A stretch of 64,000 nt of DNA. Origin: Clostridia bacterium (lineage in GTDB: Bacteria; Bacillota; Clostridia; Christensenellales; Maliibacteriaceae). Positions within the stretch are counted from its first letter, which is position 1, and each line of letters opens with the position of its first letter. The translations under genes were made by a program, and so were the position numbers. The stretch lies in assembly GCA_017431145.1 (NCBI GenBank), contig JAFRLQ010000135.1, positions 186,001-250,000 on the forward strand, given 5' to 3'. Shown here one piece after another: positions 7,801-16,219 of this stretch. The notes under the pieces were generated by a model. That model saw only the letters and a list, made by a program, of their open reading frames with translations. It had not been told where the DNA came from and did not search any database.

Positions 7801-9186
7801 TTAGGCTCTTCTGAGTTTTTGCCCCTGCTTTGTATCCTCCACAATGTATCCCATATCCTTCAGCGCATCGCGGATTTCATCGCTCTTGGCGTAATCCCTG
7901 TTTTCCCTTGCGATCCGACGCTCCTCCAGAAGCGCCAGTGCTTTCGGATCATCAATCTCAGCCTGTTTCGTCAGAAGCCCCATGACTCCGCAAAGCTCGT
8001 TCAGTCCGTCAAGCGCCGCTTTCGCATCTTCAGCGGTAGCCTGCTCATCCAGAGCCGTGTTCAGCTGACGCACCATGTCGAAGATTATTCCGATCGCATC
8101 TGCAGTGTTCAGATCGTCATCCATTGCCTCAATGAAACGCGCTCTTGCGTCATCCACGATCTTTTTCGTCTGTCCCGAGCCCGCCTCTTTCGGAAGATTG
8201 CTCTGCAGATGCAGATAGTTGTCTCTCGCTGCATACAGCCGGTCAAGTGCCGCCTGCGACTGCGCGATCAGTTCGGACGAGAAATTGATCGGCTTGCGAT
8301 AATGCGCAGACAACATAAACAGTCTTACAGCCTCAAGGCCGCATTCCCTGGAAATATCTCTTATCGTGAAGAAATTCCCCTTGGACTTGCTCATTTTTTC
8401 ATTGTTGATATTGATAAACCCGTTATGCATCCAATAATGTGCAAAGGGTTTTCCCGTAGCGCCTTCGCTTTGGGCCACTTCGTTCTCGTGATGCGGGAAA
8501 AGCAGATCCGCACCGCCGCAGTGAATATCGATGGTTTCACCCAAATACCGCATGCTCATTGCGGAGCATTCGATGTGCCAGCCCGGTCTCCCCATACCCC
8601 AGGGAGACTTCCATGACGGCTCACCCGGCTTTTCCGCTTTCCACAGTGCAAAATCCATCGGATGCTTTTTCTGCTCGCCCACCGTGATCCTTGCGCCAGC
8701 TTCAAGGTCCTCCAGAGACTGACCGGAGAGTTTGCCGTAACCGGGAAACGCCTGCGTGTCGAAATAGACATCGCCGTCGACAACATACGCATATCCGTTA
8801 TTGATCAGTTTTTTAATGATTCCGATGATCGGTCCGATCTGTTCTGTTGCACGCGGATGGACGCTTGCTTTCTTGATGTTCAATCCTTCCGCATCCGTGA
8901 AATATTCCGCAATAAATCTGTCGGCAAGTTCCTTCACCGTAATACCCTCACGGTTCGCTCTTGCGATCATCTTGTCATCGATATCCGTAAAGTTCTGCAC
9001 AAACGTTACGTCATAGCCCCTGTACTCAAAATATCTGCGCAACTCATCAAACAGGATAAACGGTCTTGCGTTTCCGATATGGAAATAATCGTATACGGTT
9101 GGTCCGCATGAGTAGATGCTCACTTTTCCCGGCTTGATCGGAACAAACTCTTCTTTTTCATGTGTAAGATGGTTGTAGATTCTCAT
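7801..9186 (-). CDS. cysS: Cysteinyl-tRNA synthetase
   Basis: Class I synthetase charging tRNA-Cys (461 aa, standard size). Shows CGPTVYDYFHIGNARPF with the HIGN ATP motif, zinc-site region GWHIECSAMS and HHENEVAQSE, and the KMSKSKGN signature. The C-terminal anticodon domain ends in KDMGYIVEDTKQGQKLRR. Translation starts after AAGGAG just downstream of a T-box leader whose specifier reads UGC (Cys), so expression should rise when tRNA-Cys is uncharged. Confidence 0.97.
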   Translation of the reverse strand: MRIYNHLTHEKEEFVPIKPGKVSIYSCGPTVYDYFHIGNARPFILFDELRRYFEYRGYDVTFVQNFTDIDDKMIARANREGITVKELADRFIAEYFTDAEGLNIKKASVHPRATEQIGPIIGIIKKLINNGYAYVVDGDVYFDTQAFPGYGKLSGQSLEDLEAGARITVGEQKKHPMDFALWKAEKPGEPSWKSPWGMGRPGWHIECSAMSMRYLGETIDIHCGGADLLFPHHENEVAQSEGATGKPFAHYWMHNGFININNEKMSKSKGNFFTIRDISRECGLEAVRLFMLSAHYRKPINFSSELIAQSQAALDRLYAARDNYLHLQSNLPKEAGSGQTKKIVDDARARFIEAMDDDLNTADAIGIIFDMVRQLNTALDEQATAEDAKAALDGLNELCGVMGLLTKQAEIDDPKALALLEERRIARENRDYAKSDEIRDALKDMGYIVEDTKQGQKLRRA

Positions 9187-9210
9187 TCTGTTTTCTCCTT
9201 TTTGATAATA

Positions 9211-9459
9211 AGGATACCCTCATCCGGAGACGAAGGTATCCTTTCGCGGTTCCACCCCGGTTAATTGCCTGAAACGCAATTCACCTTAACCCCTTAATGC
9301 GGGATCACATTGCCTGCTGAGAGAAAAACTTCTGTTCACAGGCAACGGCTCACGAATGCACACGCAATGTCTGGGCTCAAAAACTCGCACCACACGTTTT
9401 CTCTCTGAAGAGCCGAGTCAACATTGCTCTTTCGGTCAGCGCCGTTACATATTCATAAC
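9211..9459 (-). promoter_or_regulatory. T-box riboswitch (cysS leader, specifier UGC)
   Basis: Minus-strand leader with all T-box parts. The base of stem I pairs AACGGC (9441-9446) with GCCGTT (9344-9349). An inner helix pairs GCAATG (9422-9427) with CATTGC (9364-9369). The specifier loop between these helices, on the 3' side, carries UGC at 9358-9360, followed by the usual purine (A). The conserved T-box core CGGGGTGGAACCGCG lies at 9245-9262. A terminator hairpin GGATACC/GGGTATCC with a short U-rich tail (9205-9243) follows. UGC is a cysteine codon, matching the downstream gene. Confidence 0.93.
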
Positions 9460-9465
9460 ATATGA

Positions 9466-9494
9466 ATTATAGTATCTGATCCTTTTATTTGCAA
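9466..9494 (-). promoter_or_regulatory. Promoter of the cysS T-box transcript
   Basis: Minus strand TTGCAA (9489-9494), 17-base spacer, TATAAT (9466-9471). Transcription should start near 9459, about 270 bases upstream of cysS. Confidence 0.8.
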
Positions 9495-9507
9495 GATGAA
9501 CCGATAA

Positions 9508-9539
9508 AACAAAAGAACTGCAGAAAAACTCTGCAGTTC
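9508..9539 (-). terminator. Terminator after the cupin gene
   Basis: Minus strand GAACTGCAG AGTTTTT CTGCAGTTC: a perfect 9-base stem (9515-9539) followed by TTTTGTTTT. It ends the ECF-coaX-hom-cupin operon. The -35 of the cysS promoter lies 13 bases downstream. Confidence 0.88.
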
Positions 9540-9557
9540 CCGTTTGATCATCTCAGA

Positions 9558-9908
9558 TCAGTCCAAAACGATGCAGGCCAGCATTTTTACATCCGCGCCG
9601 GAATGATTGATTACGGAGTGTCCGTCACCGTTTCCCGTTACCACCGTATCTCCCGGTTTCAGAAGCGTTTTGCTTTTGCCGTCATCAAGGATCGCCTCAC
9701 CCTCGAGGATATAGTAAAACTCCGTTTCCCCCGAGTGCTCATGGTAGCCCATCGACGCGCCGTCCGGCACGATGATCTGCGCGAAGAGCCGGCATTTTTT
9801 CGGGAGATCCTCCTTGTTTGCAACCGGATGCTTAAAGTAGACGGTCCCTTCTCCTCCCCGCATATGCTCACGCGCTTCGTCTCTGGCGTCTTTCAGTGAA
9901 ATAATCAT
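9558..9908 (-). CDS. Small cupin-domain protein
   Basis: Single-domain cupin (116 aa), a beta-barrel fold often binding a metal or small ligand. The first cupin motif is visible as MGYHEHSGETEFYYILEGEA (two His plus Glu) and the second as GDTVVTGNGDGHSVIN (His). No specific reaction can be named. I start at 9908, after AAGGAGGATAGGCAA; the longer frame upstream would run into the homoserine dehydrogenase gene. It lies 13 bases after hom and likely shares its mRNA. Confidence 0.85.
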   Translation of the reverse strand: MIISLKDARDEAREHMRGGEGTVYFKHPVANKEDLPKKCRLFAQIIVPDGASMGYHEHSGETEFYYILEGEAILDDGKSKTLLKPGDTVVTGNGDGHSVINHSGADVKMLACIVLD

Positions 9909-9921
9909 TTGCCTATCCTCC

Positions 9922-11151
9922 TTACACTTCTGCATGAATTGCCGCAAGGCAACCGGTGCAGCCTGCCAGCGCACGGTCCAGTTCCTCTTCGGATACCTGA
10001 TCGATCAGGACCGCACATTGACCGGCAGCTGTCGCCGTTTTCATTACTTTCAGGCCTTTTTCTTCCAGTGCAGTCTTCAGGCTTTGAGTATCTTCCCCTT
10101 CGAAACGGAGGAAATACCTGGATGCTGCTTTTTTGTTGTTGACCTTTGCCTTGTTTCCCTCTGCGAAAAAGCGCTGATACTCATGCCGCTGCGCTTTGGA
10201 CGCACGCACGATATCCGAAACGATCGCGCTTGCGGTCGGAAGCGCTCCCGCTCCTCTTCCGTACAGCATAACATCATCGACCATATCGCCTGTTAAAAAG
10301 ATCGCGTTGAACGCATCCGTTACAGCCGACATCATATGGGAATCCGGAAGGAATGTCGGATAAACATGCGCTTCCACTTCATCGCCCTGATCTTTCGCAA
10401 TGCCCAGGAGTTTCAAGGTCATGCCCATTTCTCCGCCGAGTTCGAGATCCTGTGGAGTGATCTCGGTAATGCCGACACAGGCAATATCCTCGACATCGAC
10501 ATGCTTCCTCATGGCAAGGGATGCAAGGATCGACAGCTTGAATGCCGCATCTTTTCCGCCGACATCGAACGTCGGATCAGGTTCGGCATACCCGAGTTCC
10601 TGCGCCTCCTTCAGCGCCTGGTCATAGCTCATATGTTCCTGCTTCATTCGCCAGAGCATATAGTTTGTCGTACCGTTGATGATCCCCATGATCATCGCGA
10701 TATGGTTCGCCTGCATGGAATGGTTCAGAACATCGATGACGGGAATACCGCCGCCTGCACTTGCTTCAAAATAGAGTCCTGCACCGCTCTGTTTCGCCGC
10801 GCTGTCCAGGATCTCCCATGTCGGTGCAAGTGCGCTCTTGTTTGCGGTGACAACTGTTTTCCCGTGTTCAAGTGCCCTGCGCATAAACGAAGCGGCAGGC
10901 TCCTGACCGCCAAGGACTTCGATGATAATATCAATGTCCGGATGATCCGTCACTTCCTCGATTTTTTCGGTGCGAAGAGAAGGTGCGAGTCCGAGCGCCT
11001 CAAGCCGTGAAGGGTCGCGTTCCAGAACCTTCACGATTTCAAACGTAAGACCGCTTTCCTCCTGAAGAAGCGTCTTGTTCGCAGCAAGCACTCTTGCCAC
11101 ACCGGAGCCGATATTTCCCAGTCCCAAGAAACCCAGTTTGATCGTTTTCAT
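9922..11151 (-). CDS. hom: Homoserine dehydrogenase
   Basis: Reduces aspartate semialdehyde to homoserine with NAD(P)H, feeding threonine and methionine synthesis. 409 aa. N-terminal Rossmann motif GFLGLGNIGSGVARVL; IIIEVLGGQEPA and KTVVTANKSALA around the active site; GINGTTNYML-like IMGIINGTTNYMLWRM; and a C-terminal ACT regulatory domain from about residue 335 (YFLRFEGED). The ATG at 11151 overlaps the coaX stop by four bases (ATGA), so the two are translationally coupled. Confidence 0.95.
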   Translation of the reverse strand: MKTIKLGFLGLGNIGSGVARVLAANKTLLQEESGLTFEIVKVLERDPSRLEALGLAPSLRTEKIEEVTDHPDIDIIIEVLGGQEPAASFMRRALEHGKTVVTANKSALAPTWEILDSAAKQSGAGLYFEASAGGGIPVIDVLNHSMQANHIAMIMGIINGTTNYMLWRMKQEHMSYDQALKEAQELGYAEPDPTFDVGGKDAAFKLSILASLAMRKHVDVEDIACVGITEITPQDLELGGEMGMTLKLLGIAKDQGDEVEAHVYPTFLPDSHMMSAVTDAFNAIFLTGDMVDDVMLYGRGAGALPTASAIVSDIVRASKAQRHEYQRFFAEGNKAKVNNKKAASRYFLRFEGEDTQSLKTALEEKGLKVMKTATAAGQCAVLIDQVSEEELDRALAGCTGCLAAIHAEV

Positions 11152-11936
11152 TTTGCTTCTTCCCCTGTTTTCAAATTTTTTCTGTAAAGGATATCCAATC
11201 CCTTCAGTGTCAGCAGCGGGTCAATCTGCATATGGATTGACATCTGGGAACCGATAAGTTTGGCCATTCCGCCTGTTGCGACCACCTTCGCATCAGGACA
11301 GTTCATTTCCCTTCTCATCTTTTCCACAATATAAGAGACCTGCCCCACACAGCCGTACACGATTCCGGCCTGCATGTTCAGCACCGTCGTGCGGTTGATG
11401 ACTCTTGAAGGCCGTTCAAGTTCCACCGTCGGAAGCTTTGCTGTGTTTCTTACAAGCGCTTCCATGGAAACCTTGATGCCGGGACAGATTACGCCCCCCA
11501 GAAAATCTCCCTTTTCGGAAACGGCGGAAAAAGTGGTCGCTGTCCCGAAATCAATGACGATGGCAGGACCGCCATAGCGTTCGTATGCGGACACAGCGTT
11601 CACGATCCTGTCCGTACCGACTTCCTTGGGGTTCTCATAGAGAATATTCAGACCTGTCTTCATTCCGGGGCCGACGATCTGCGGAGTTAAATGGAAATAG
11701 TCCGCGATCATATGCTCAATCGTATAGTTGACCCCCGGAACAACGGAAGACATGATGACCCCGTCGACCTCATGATAATCATGTCCGACCGCCCGGATCA
11801 GTTCCCTCACCTGGATACCGTATTCGTCAGATGTCTTCAGAAGATCTGTCGCGATCCTGAAACTGGAATCCAGTTCGCCGTCGCGGAACAGTCCGACCTT
11901 AATATTCGTATTCCCGATATCAAATACTAATAACAA
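11148..11936 (-). CDS. coaX: Type III pantothenate kinase
   Basis: First step of CoA synthesis: phosphorylates pantothenate, with no feedback inhibition by CoA in this type. 262 aa. ASKHA-fold signatures are clear: MLLVFDIGNTNIKVGLF at the N-terminus, IVIDFGTATTFSAVSE (second phosphate loop) and VVATGGMAKLI near the C-terminus. Immediately follows an ECF transporter S component, which hints that the transporter brings in the vitamin. Confidence 0.95.
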   Translation of the reverse strand: MLLVFDIGNTNIKVGLFRDGELDSSFRIATDLLKTSDEYGIQVRELIRAVGHDYHEVDGVIMSSVVPGVNYTIEHMIADYFHLTPQIVGPGMKTGLNILYENPKEVGTDRIVNAVSAYERYGGPAIVIDFGTATTFSAVSEKGDFLGGVICPGIKVSMEALVRNTAKLPTVELERPSRVINRTTVLNMQAGIVYGCVGQVSYIVEKMRREMNCPDAKVVATGGMAKLIGSQMSIHMQIDPLLTLKGLDILYRKNLKTGEEAK

Positions 11937-12698
11937 CTATTCTTCCTCCCGTACCGTTTCAGGGTCAACAGCATCCGTATCTTTGTCTGTCAGCACATCT
12001 GTATCCGTTTCCTGCTGAACATCAGATCCGCCTGCAGTTTCTTCCGCGGTTTCTCCCGCGATCTGTTCATTCTTCTTTTTTGTACGGGCGAGAAGCGGTC
12101 TCAGGACCCGCTCCAAAGCAACGACGATGATCACTGCCGCAACCGCCTCGAGCACACCGTTGAACGAAACGACTCCCCATATCGCTGCACCGACTTTGGA
12201 AAGCTCGATATTCGCACGCTGGGCATACTGAGGTGCGTATAAAAGATATGTCATCCCCATGACGCCCGCCGTGTTTGTCATCGTTCCAAAAAACGCGGAA
12301 AGTCCGCTTGAAACGGAGGTGAACAGACCGTTGATCCTTTCACCCTTTTCCCGCTGCTTTCTGAACAACACAAGAATCCCGGTATATACCGCCCATGCGA
12401 CAACACCGATCAGCATACGCGGAACAAGTGATACCAGCGGATTCAGCAGAAAGGGAGATAAAACAGATGTCGGAGATGTCGCTGCCTTGTACAGGCTCGT
12501 CAGGCCGAAAATCAGGCCGACAAACAGTCCCGCCACAGGTCCCTCCAGTATTCCGGCAAGAATTGCCGGAATGTGCATTGTTGTGAGGTTCGCAATCGGA
12601 AGACGGATGATTCCGATCGGCGTCATGCCAAGAACAATCGACACCGCGGAAAGCATACCGGTCACAACAATCGTCCTCGTCGTAATCTTCTTTTTCAT
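11937..12698 (-). CDS. ECF transporter S component, possible pantothenate importer
   Basis: Substrate-binding membrane subunit of an energy-coupling-factor vitamin transporter (253 aa). About six hydrophobic helices, with typical IVVTGMLSAVSIVLG and HIPAILAGILEGPVAGLFVG segments. The last 45 residues form an acidic, disordered tail rich in Glu, Asp and Thr, which is unusual. The ATG at 12698 has AGGAGGAAAC upstream. The next gene (coaX) starts with no gap, so pantothenate is the most likely substrate; that is inference from position. The shared EcfA/EcfT module is not in the window. Confidence 0.8.
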   Translation of the reverse strand: MKKKITTRTIVVTGMLSAVSIVLGMTPIGIIRLPIANLTTMHIPAILAGILEGPVAGLFVGLIFGLTSLYKAATSPTSVLSPFLLNPLVSLVPRMLIGVVAWAVYTGILVLFRKQREKGERINGLFTSVSSGLSAFFGTMTNTAGVMGMTYLLYAPQYAQRANIELSKVGAAIWGVVSFNGVLEAVAAVIIVVALERVLRPLLARTKKKNEQIAGETAEETAGGSDVQQETDTDVLTDKDTDAVDPETVREEE

Positions 12699-12798
12699 GT
12701 TTCCTCCTGCTCGAGTTTCGCAAAGCGAATACCCGTCAAAAAATAGTAAGTATTGTTTATGGATCGCACGTGACACGCACTGTACGTCTTCCCGATGA

Positions 12799-12827
12799 AT
12801 TATAACAATTTTACTCTGTAGACACAA
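12799..12827 (-). promoter_or_regulatory. Promoter of the ECF-coaX-hom-cupin operon
   Basis: Minus strand TTGTGT (12822-12827), 17-base spacer, TATAAT (12799-12804). Confidence 0.72.
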
Positions 12828-12949
12828 TAATCCGGTATCATGGCAGCATTTAATTTCACGTCCAGGTTCAGCGATGTGTACCAGGACAGGAGCAGACATG
12901 CAGTCATATCCGTTCACACTGTTGTATTCAGTTCTGTTTTGAAATCAAC

Positions 12950-12978
12950 TTGAAAAACAGGATGCAATCAACTATTCT
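12950..12978 (+). promoter_or_regulatory. Promoter of the glycerate kinase gene
   Basis: TTGAAA (12950-12955), 17-base spacer, TATTCT (12973-12978), about 55 bases upstream of the start codon. Confidence 0.6.
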
Positions 12979-13034
12979 AATATAGTATGAAAACTTTATT
13001 AAGTTTCACATGAAGGAAGAAGGAGATTTTGAGC

Positions 13035-14171
13035 ATGAGGGTTCTAATTGCGCCCGATTCATTTAAGGGCAGTCTTTCCGCGATCGAAGTCGCGGACGCG
13101 ATGGCAAAGGGAGTTCTGCTTGCAGATCCCGAGGTCGAAGTCGACAAGGTTCCGATGGCCGATGGCGGCGAAGGAACAGTTGATTCTTTACTCGTGGCAA
13201 ACGGCGGAAAAAAAGTCTATACCAAAGTACTTGATCCCCTGAGCCGTACAATCGAAAGTTTCTACGGTATTACCAGCAACGGAATCGGTCTGATTGAGAT
13301 GGCCGCTGCGTCCGGTCTTCCTCTTATCGATTCAAAAGAGCGCGATCCCCTTCATACAACAACTTACGGAACCGGTATGTTGATCAAAGAAGCGCTTCTT
13401 TCCGGATGCAGACATATCATCATCGGTATCGGCGGTAGCGCAACGAACGACGGCGGCATGGGCATGGCGCAGGCTCTCGGTGTCGTTTTTAAAGACGGCG
13501 ACGGAAACGTGATCGAAACAGGTAACGGAGCCTTTACTGGTCTCGTTAAGGATATCGATATTTCCGGCCTTCTGCCTGAACTGGAAGGGGCTGTTATCGA
13601 CGTGGCATGCGACGTCACGAATCCTCTTTGCGGTCCTACCGGTGCCTCTGCAGTATTCGGTCCCCAGAAAGGCGCAACTCCTGAGCTTATCGCAAAGCTC
13701 GACGCAAATCTGTCACATTTTGCACAGGTGATTCACCGTATTCTCGGGAAGAATGTCTCAGACATTCCCGGTGCAGGCGCCGCCGGCGGACTCGGTGCCG
13801 GCCTTATGGCCTTTACCAATGCCAAGCTACGTCCCGGGTGCGAGATCGTTATCGAGGCAACAGGCCTGAAAGACAGAATGAGCCAGTGCGATTTCGTCCT
13901 TACCGGAGAGGGACAGACGGATTTTCAGACCATCTACGGAAAGGTCCCTGTCGGGATCGGCGATGTGGCCAAGGAACTCGGAGTGCCTGTCATCTGCCTT
14001 TCCGGCTCTGTCAGAACGGGTTTTGAAGAGATTTATAACCGCGGAGTCACTTCCGCATTGTCAATTGCAACAAGGCCGATGACCCTGAGCGAATGCATCT
14101 CACGTTCCGCCGTACTTCTTGAGCGAAACGCTTGCGCGCTCACCCGTCTCGTACTTGCCCTGAAAAAATAG
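13035..14171 (+). CDS. Glycerate kinase (GlxK/GarK family)
   Basis: ATP-dependent glycerate kinase that feeds glycerate into glycolysis as phosphoglycerate (378 aa, typical length). Family hallmarks: IAPDSFKGSLSAIEVADAMA at the N-terminus, VPMADGGEGTVDSL, HIIIGIGGSATNDGGMGMAQALG, GAGAAGGLGAGLMAF and FVLTGEGQTDFQTIYGKVP. The ATG at 13035 has AAGGAGA 8 bases upstream; an in-frame TTG two codons earlier is too close to that site. Monocistronic, with its own promoter and terminator. The phosphorylated carbon (2 or 3) cannot be told by eye. Confidence 0.93.
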   Translation: MRVLIAPDSFKGSLSAIEVADAMAKGVLLADPEVEVDKVPMADGGEGTVDSLLVANGGKKVYTKVLDPLSRTIESFYGITSNGIGLIEMAAASGLPLIDSKERDPLHTTTYGTGMLIKEALLSGCRHIIIGIGGSATNDGGMGMAQALGVVFKDGDGNVIETGNGAFTGLVKDIDISGLLPELEGAVIDVACDVTNPLCGPTGASAVFGPQKGATPELIAKLDANLSHFAQVIHRILGKNVSDIPGAGAAGGLGAGLMAFTNAKLRPGCEIVIEATGLKDRMSQCDFVLTGEGQTDFQTIYGKVPVGIGDVAKELGVPVICLSGSVRTGFEEIYNRGVTSALSIATRPMTLSECISRSAVLLERNACALTRLVLALKK

Positions 14172-14182
14172 CATCCATATCA

Positions 14183-14221
14183 GCCTGAGGGGAACTCAAC
14201 CGTTGTCCTCAGGCCTTTTTC
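14183..14221 (+). terminator. Terminator after glycerate kinase
   Basis: GCCTGAGG (14183-14190) pairs with CCTCAGGC (14207-14214), followed by a run of T. Confidence 0.88.
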
Positions 14222-14286
14222 TTTGCGGAAGAAACCTTTCCGGTTTCTATATAGAAGATATTCACAAGATTGTCATATAATTTCCA

Positions 14287-14314
14287 TTGATACTTCACAA
14301 AAAGAAGGTAGAAT
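14287..14314 (+). promoter_or_regulatory. Promoter of the Gld-type ABC operon
   Basis: TTGATA (14287-14292), 16-base spacer, TAGAAT (14309-14314), about 60 bases before the first gene. A second TATAAT at 14274-14279 has no good -35. Confidence 0.55.
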
Positions 14315-14375
14315 ACTTTTTGTATGATTCTGATTCATTGTGTATATGCGCAATGTGGCAAAGGAGGTAAATGTC

Positions 14376-15344
14376 TTGATTGAGGTTAAAGGGCTGACCA
14401 AACGTTACGGGACGCATACTGCGGTCAGTGATCTTTCGTTTACGATCGAAGACGGAAAAATCTATGGTTTTCTCGGGCCGAACGGAGCCGGAAAATCGAC
14501 AACAATGAATATGATCACCGGTTGCATTTCTGCAACGGACGGTGAGGTGTTTATCAACGGGCACGATATTTTTGAAGAGCCGCTCGAGGCAAAAAAGAAT
14601 ATCGGTTACCTGCCGGAACTTCCTCCCCTCTATACCGATTTTACTGTTCGTGAGTACCTCAAATTCGTCTCCGAGCTGAAAAAGGTGCCGAAACAGCAGA
14701 TCAAAGAAGAAGTCGACCGTGTCATTACAGAGACCAATACGGAAGAGTACGCCGATCGTCTGATCAGAACACTTTCAAAGGGTTACCGTCAGCGTGTCGG
14801 ACTCGCACAGGCGCTGATCGGCAATCCGTCCATCATCATCCTGGATGAACCGAGTATCGGTCTGGACCCCAAACAGATCATCGAAATGCGCGAACTGATC
14901 CGCGGGCTCGGAAAAAACCACACCGTGATCCTTTCGAGTCATATCCTCTCTGAAGTCAGCGCGGTCTGTGATCATATTCTGATCATCCGGCGCGGCAGAC
15001 TTGTTGCGAACGGTACTCCCGAGGAGCTTGAGAAGAACCTGCAGACGAGCTCACAGCTTGATGTGGAAGTAATCGGCGAGGAAGATGTGATCCGCAAGGC
15101 GCTGGATGAAATCGATGCGACGATTGAAGTCGGTAAATCAGAAGAACCGACCGCACTGCATGTGATCCTGAAGACGCCCGAAAAATCCGATCTTCGCGAA
15201 CCGGTATCCCGTGCGTTGTCCGCAGCCGGATGCATCATTCTGGGCATGCAGCTGTCCCACGCTTCCCTCGAGGATGTTTTCCTTGAGCTGACCGATCAGG
15301 ATGTTGCCGATGTCACAGTTTCTGAAGGAGGAGAAGAAGCATGA
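14376..15344 (+). CDS. ABC transporter ATP-binding protein (Gld/ABC-2 type)
   Basis: Cytoplasmic ATPase of an ABC-2 exporter (322 aa). Walker A GPNGAGKST, signature LSKGYRQRVGLAQAL, Walker B IIILDEPSIGLDP and the H-loop SSHIL are all present. A C-terminal domain of about 90 residues with a late LSHASLEDVFLELT motif is typical of this subfamily. The likely start is TTG at 14376, since GGAGG lies 8 bases upstream and the protein then begins IEVKGLTKRYG, the normal N-terminus; an ATG at 14340 would add 12 residues. Overlaps the permease by four bases (ATGA). Confidence 0.93.
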   Translation: MIEVKGLTKRYGTHTAVSDLSFTIEDGKIYGFLGPNGAGKSTTMNMITGCISATDGEVFINGHDIFEEPLEAKKNIGYLPELPPLYTDFTVREYLKFVSELKKVPKQQIKEEVDRVITETNTEEYADRLIRTLSKGYRQRVGLAQALIGNPSIIILDEPSIGLDPKQIIEMRELIRGLGKNHTVILSSHILSEVSAVCDHILIIRRGRLVANGTPEELEKNLQTSSQLDVEVIGEEDVIRKALDEIDATIEVGKSEEPTALHVILKTPEKSDLREPVSRALSAAGCIILGMQLSHASLEDVFLELTDQDVADVTVSEGGEEA

Positions 15345-16204
15345 TTGCTGTTTATAAAAAGGAACTGAAATCCTTCTTTCAAAATATCATGGGCTTTGTT
15401 TTCATTGCGTTTATGCTGCTCATGATCGGTATTTTCACGATTGCCGCAAACTTTGCGTCTCTGTACCCCAACTTTGAGTATGCGCTTTTCTCTTCCCTGC
15501 TGATTTTCCCGTTCCTGATTCCGATCCTGACAATGCGGTCGATCGCGGAAGAAAAACGCCAGCGCACAGAGCAGCTCCTGTTCTCTGCTCCTGTCCGTAT
15601 TTCTGACATCGTTCTGGGAAAATACTTTGCAATGATCACGATCATTCTGATTCCCATGCTGATCGTTTGCACATATCCGCTGATCATCAGCCGGTACGGA
15701 GCTGTTTCTTTCGGTCCCGCATACAGCGCGATCATCGCGTTCTTCCTGCTGGGCTGCGCACTGACGGCGATCGGCATGTTCGTTTCATCTCTCACCGAGA
15801 ACCAGATCGTCGCTGCCATCATCACGCTTGCGCTGATGCTGCTTCTGTATTTCATGAAGAATCTCATTCAGATGATGACATCCTCGGCAGTGATCTCGCT
15901 GATCATGTTCGGCGTCTTCGCAATTGCGATCGCGTTTCTTGTGTATTCTCTTACGCATAACATCGCAGTGTCCGCAGGTGTCGGATTCGTGCTTGTGATC
16001 GCACTTGTTCTTTTGTACAGTTTTTATCCCGAAGCGCTTTCAAGCGGTTTCATCACCGTTTTGAATTCGATATCCATCTTCAGCAGGTATGACAACTTCT
16101 ATTTCGGAATTCTTGATCTGTCATCACTTGTCTACTTTATCAGCGTTGCAGCACTGTTTGTTTTCTTTACGATCCAGTCGATCGAGAAGAGAAGATGGAA
16201 CTGA
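15341..16204 (+). CDS. ABC-2 type permease (GldF-like)
   Basis: Membrane subunit paired with the upstream ATPase (287 aa). It begins IAVYKKELKSFFQNIMGFVF, the usual ABC-2 N-terminus, then has six hydrophobic helices with the cytoplasmic RSIAEEKRQRTEQLLFSAPV segment between the second and third, characteristic of GldF-like permeases. Translationally coupled to the ATPase gene. The substrate is unknown. Confidence 0.9.
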   Translation: MIAVYKKELKSFFQNIMGFVFIAFMLLMIGIFTIAANFASLYPNFEYALFSSLLIFPFLIPILTMRSIAEEKRQRTEQLLFSAPVRISDIVLGKYFAMITIILIPMLIVCTYPLIISRYGAVSFGPAYSAIIAFFLLGCALTAIGMFVSSLTENQIVAAIITLALMLLLYFMKNLIQMMTSSAVISLIMFGVFAIAIAFLVYSLTHNIAVSAGVGFVLVIALVLLYSFYPEALSSGFITVLNSISIFSRYDNFYFGILDLSSLVYFISVAALFVFFTIQSIEKRRWN

Positions 16205-16219
16205 CGGAGGTACACTATC

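Larger units (their letters stand above)
12699..13034. other. Divergent intergenic region between the ECF gene and glycerate kinase
   Basis: A 336-base gene-free stretch. It carries a promoter for each direction (12799-12827 minus and 12950-12978 plus) and an ECF leader of about 95 bases. I looked for a known riboswitch in that leader (TPP, preQ1, THF, FMN, cobalamin) and recognised none. No credible small gene is seen. Confidence 0.6.

Noticed and set aside
12699-12795. Riboswitch in the ECF gene leader
   Set aside because: No conserved core of a known vitamin or cofactor riboswitch could be found, and the G+C-rich segments do not form a convincing multi-helix fold by eye.
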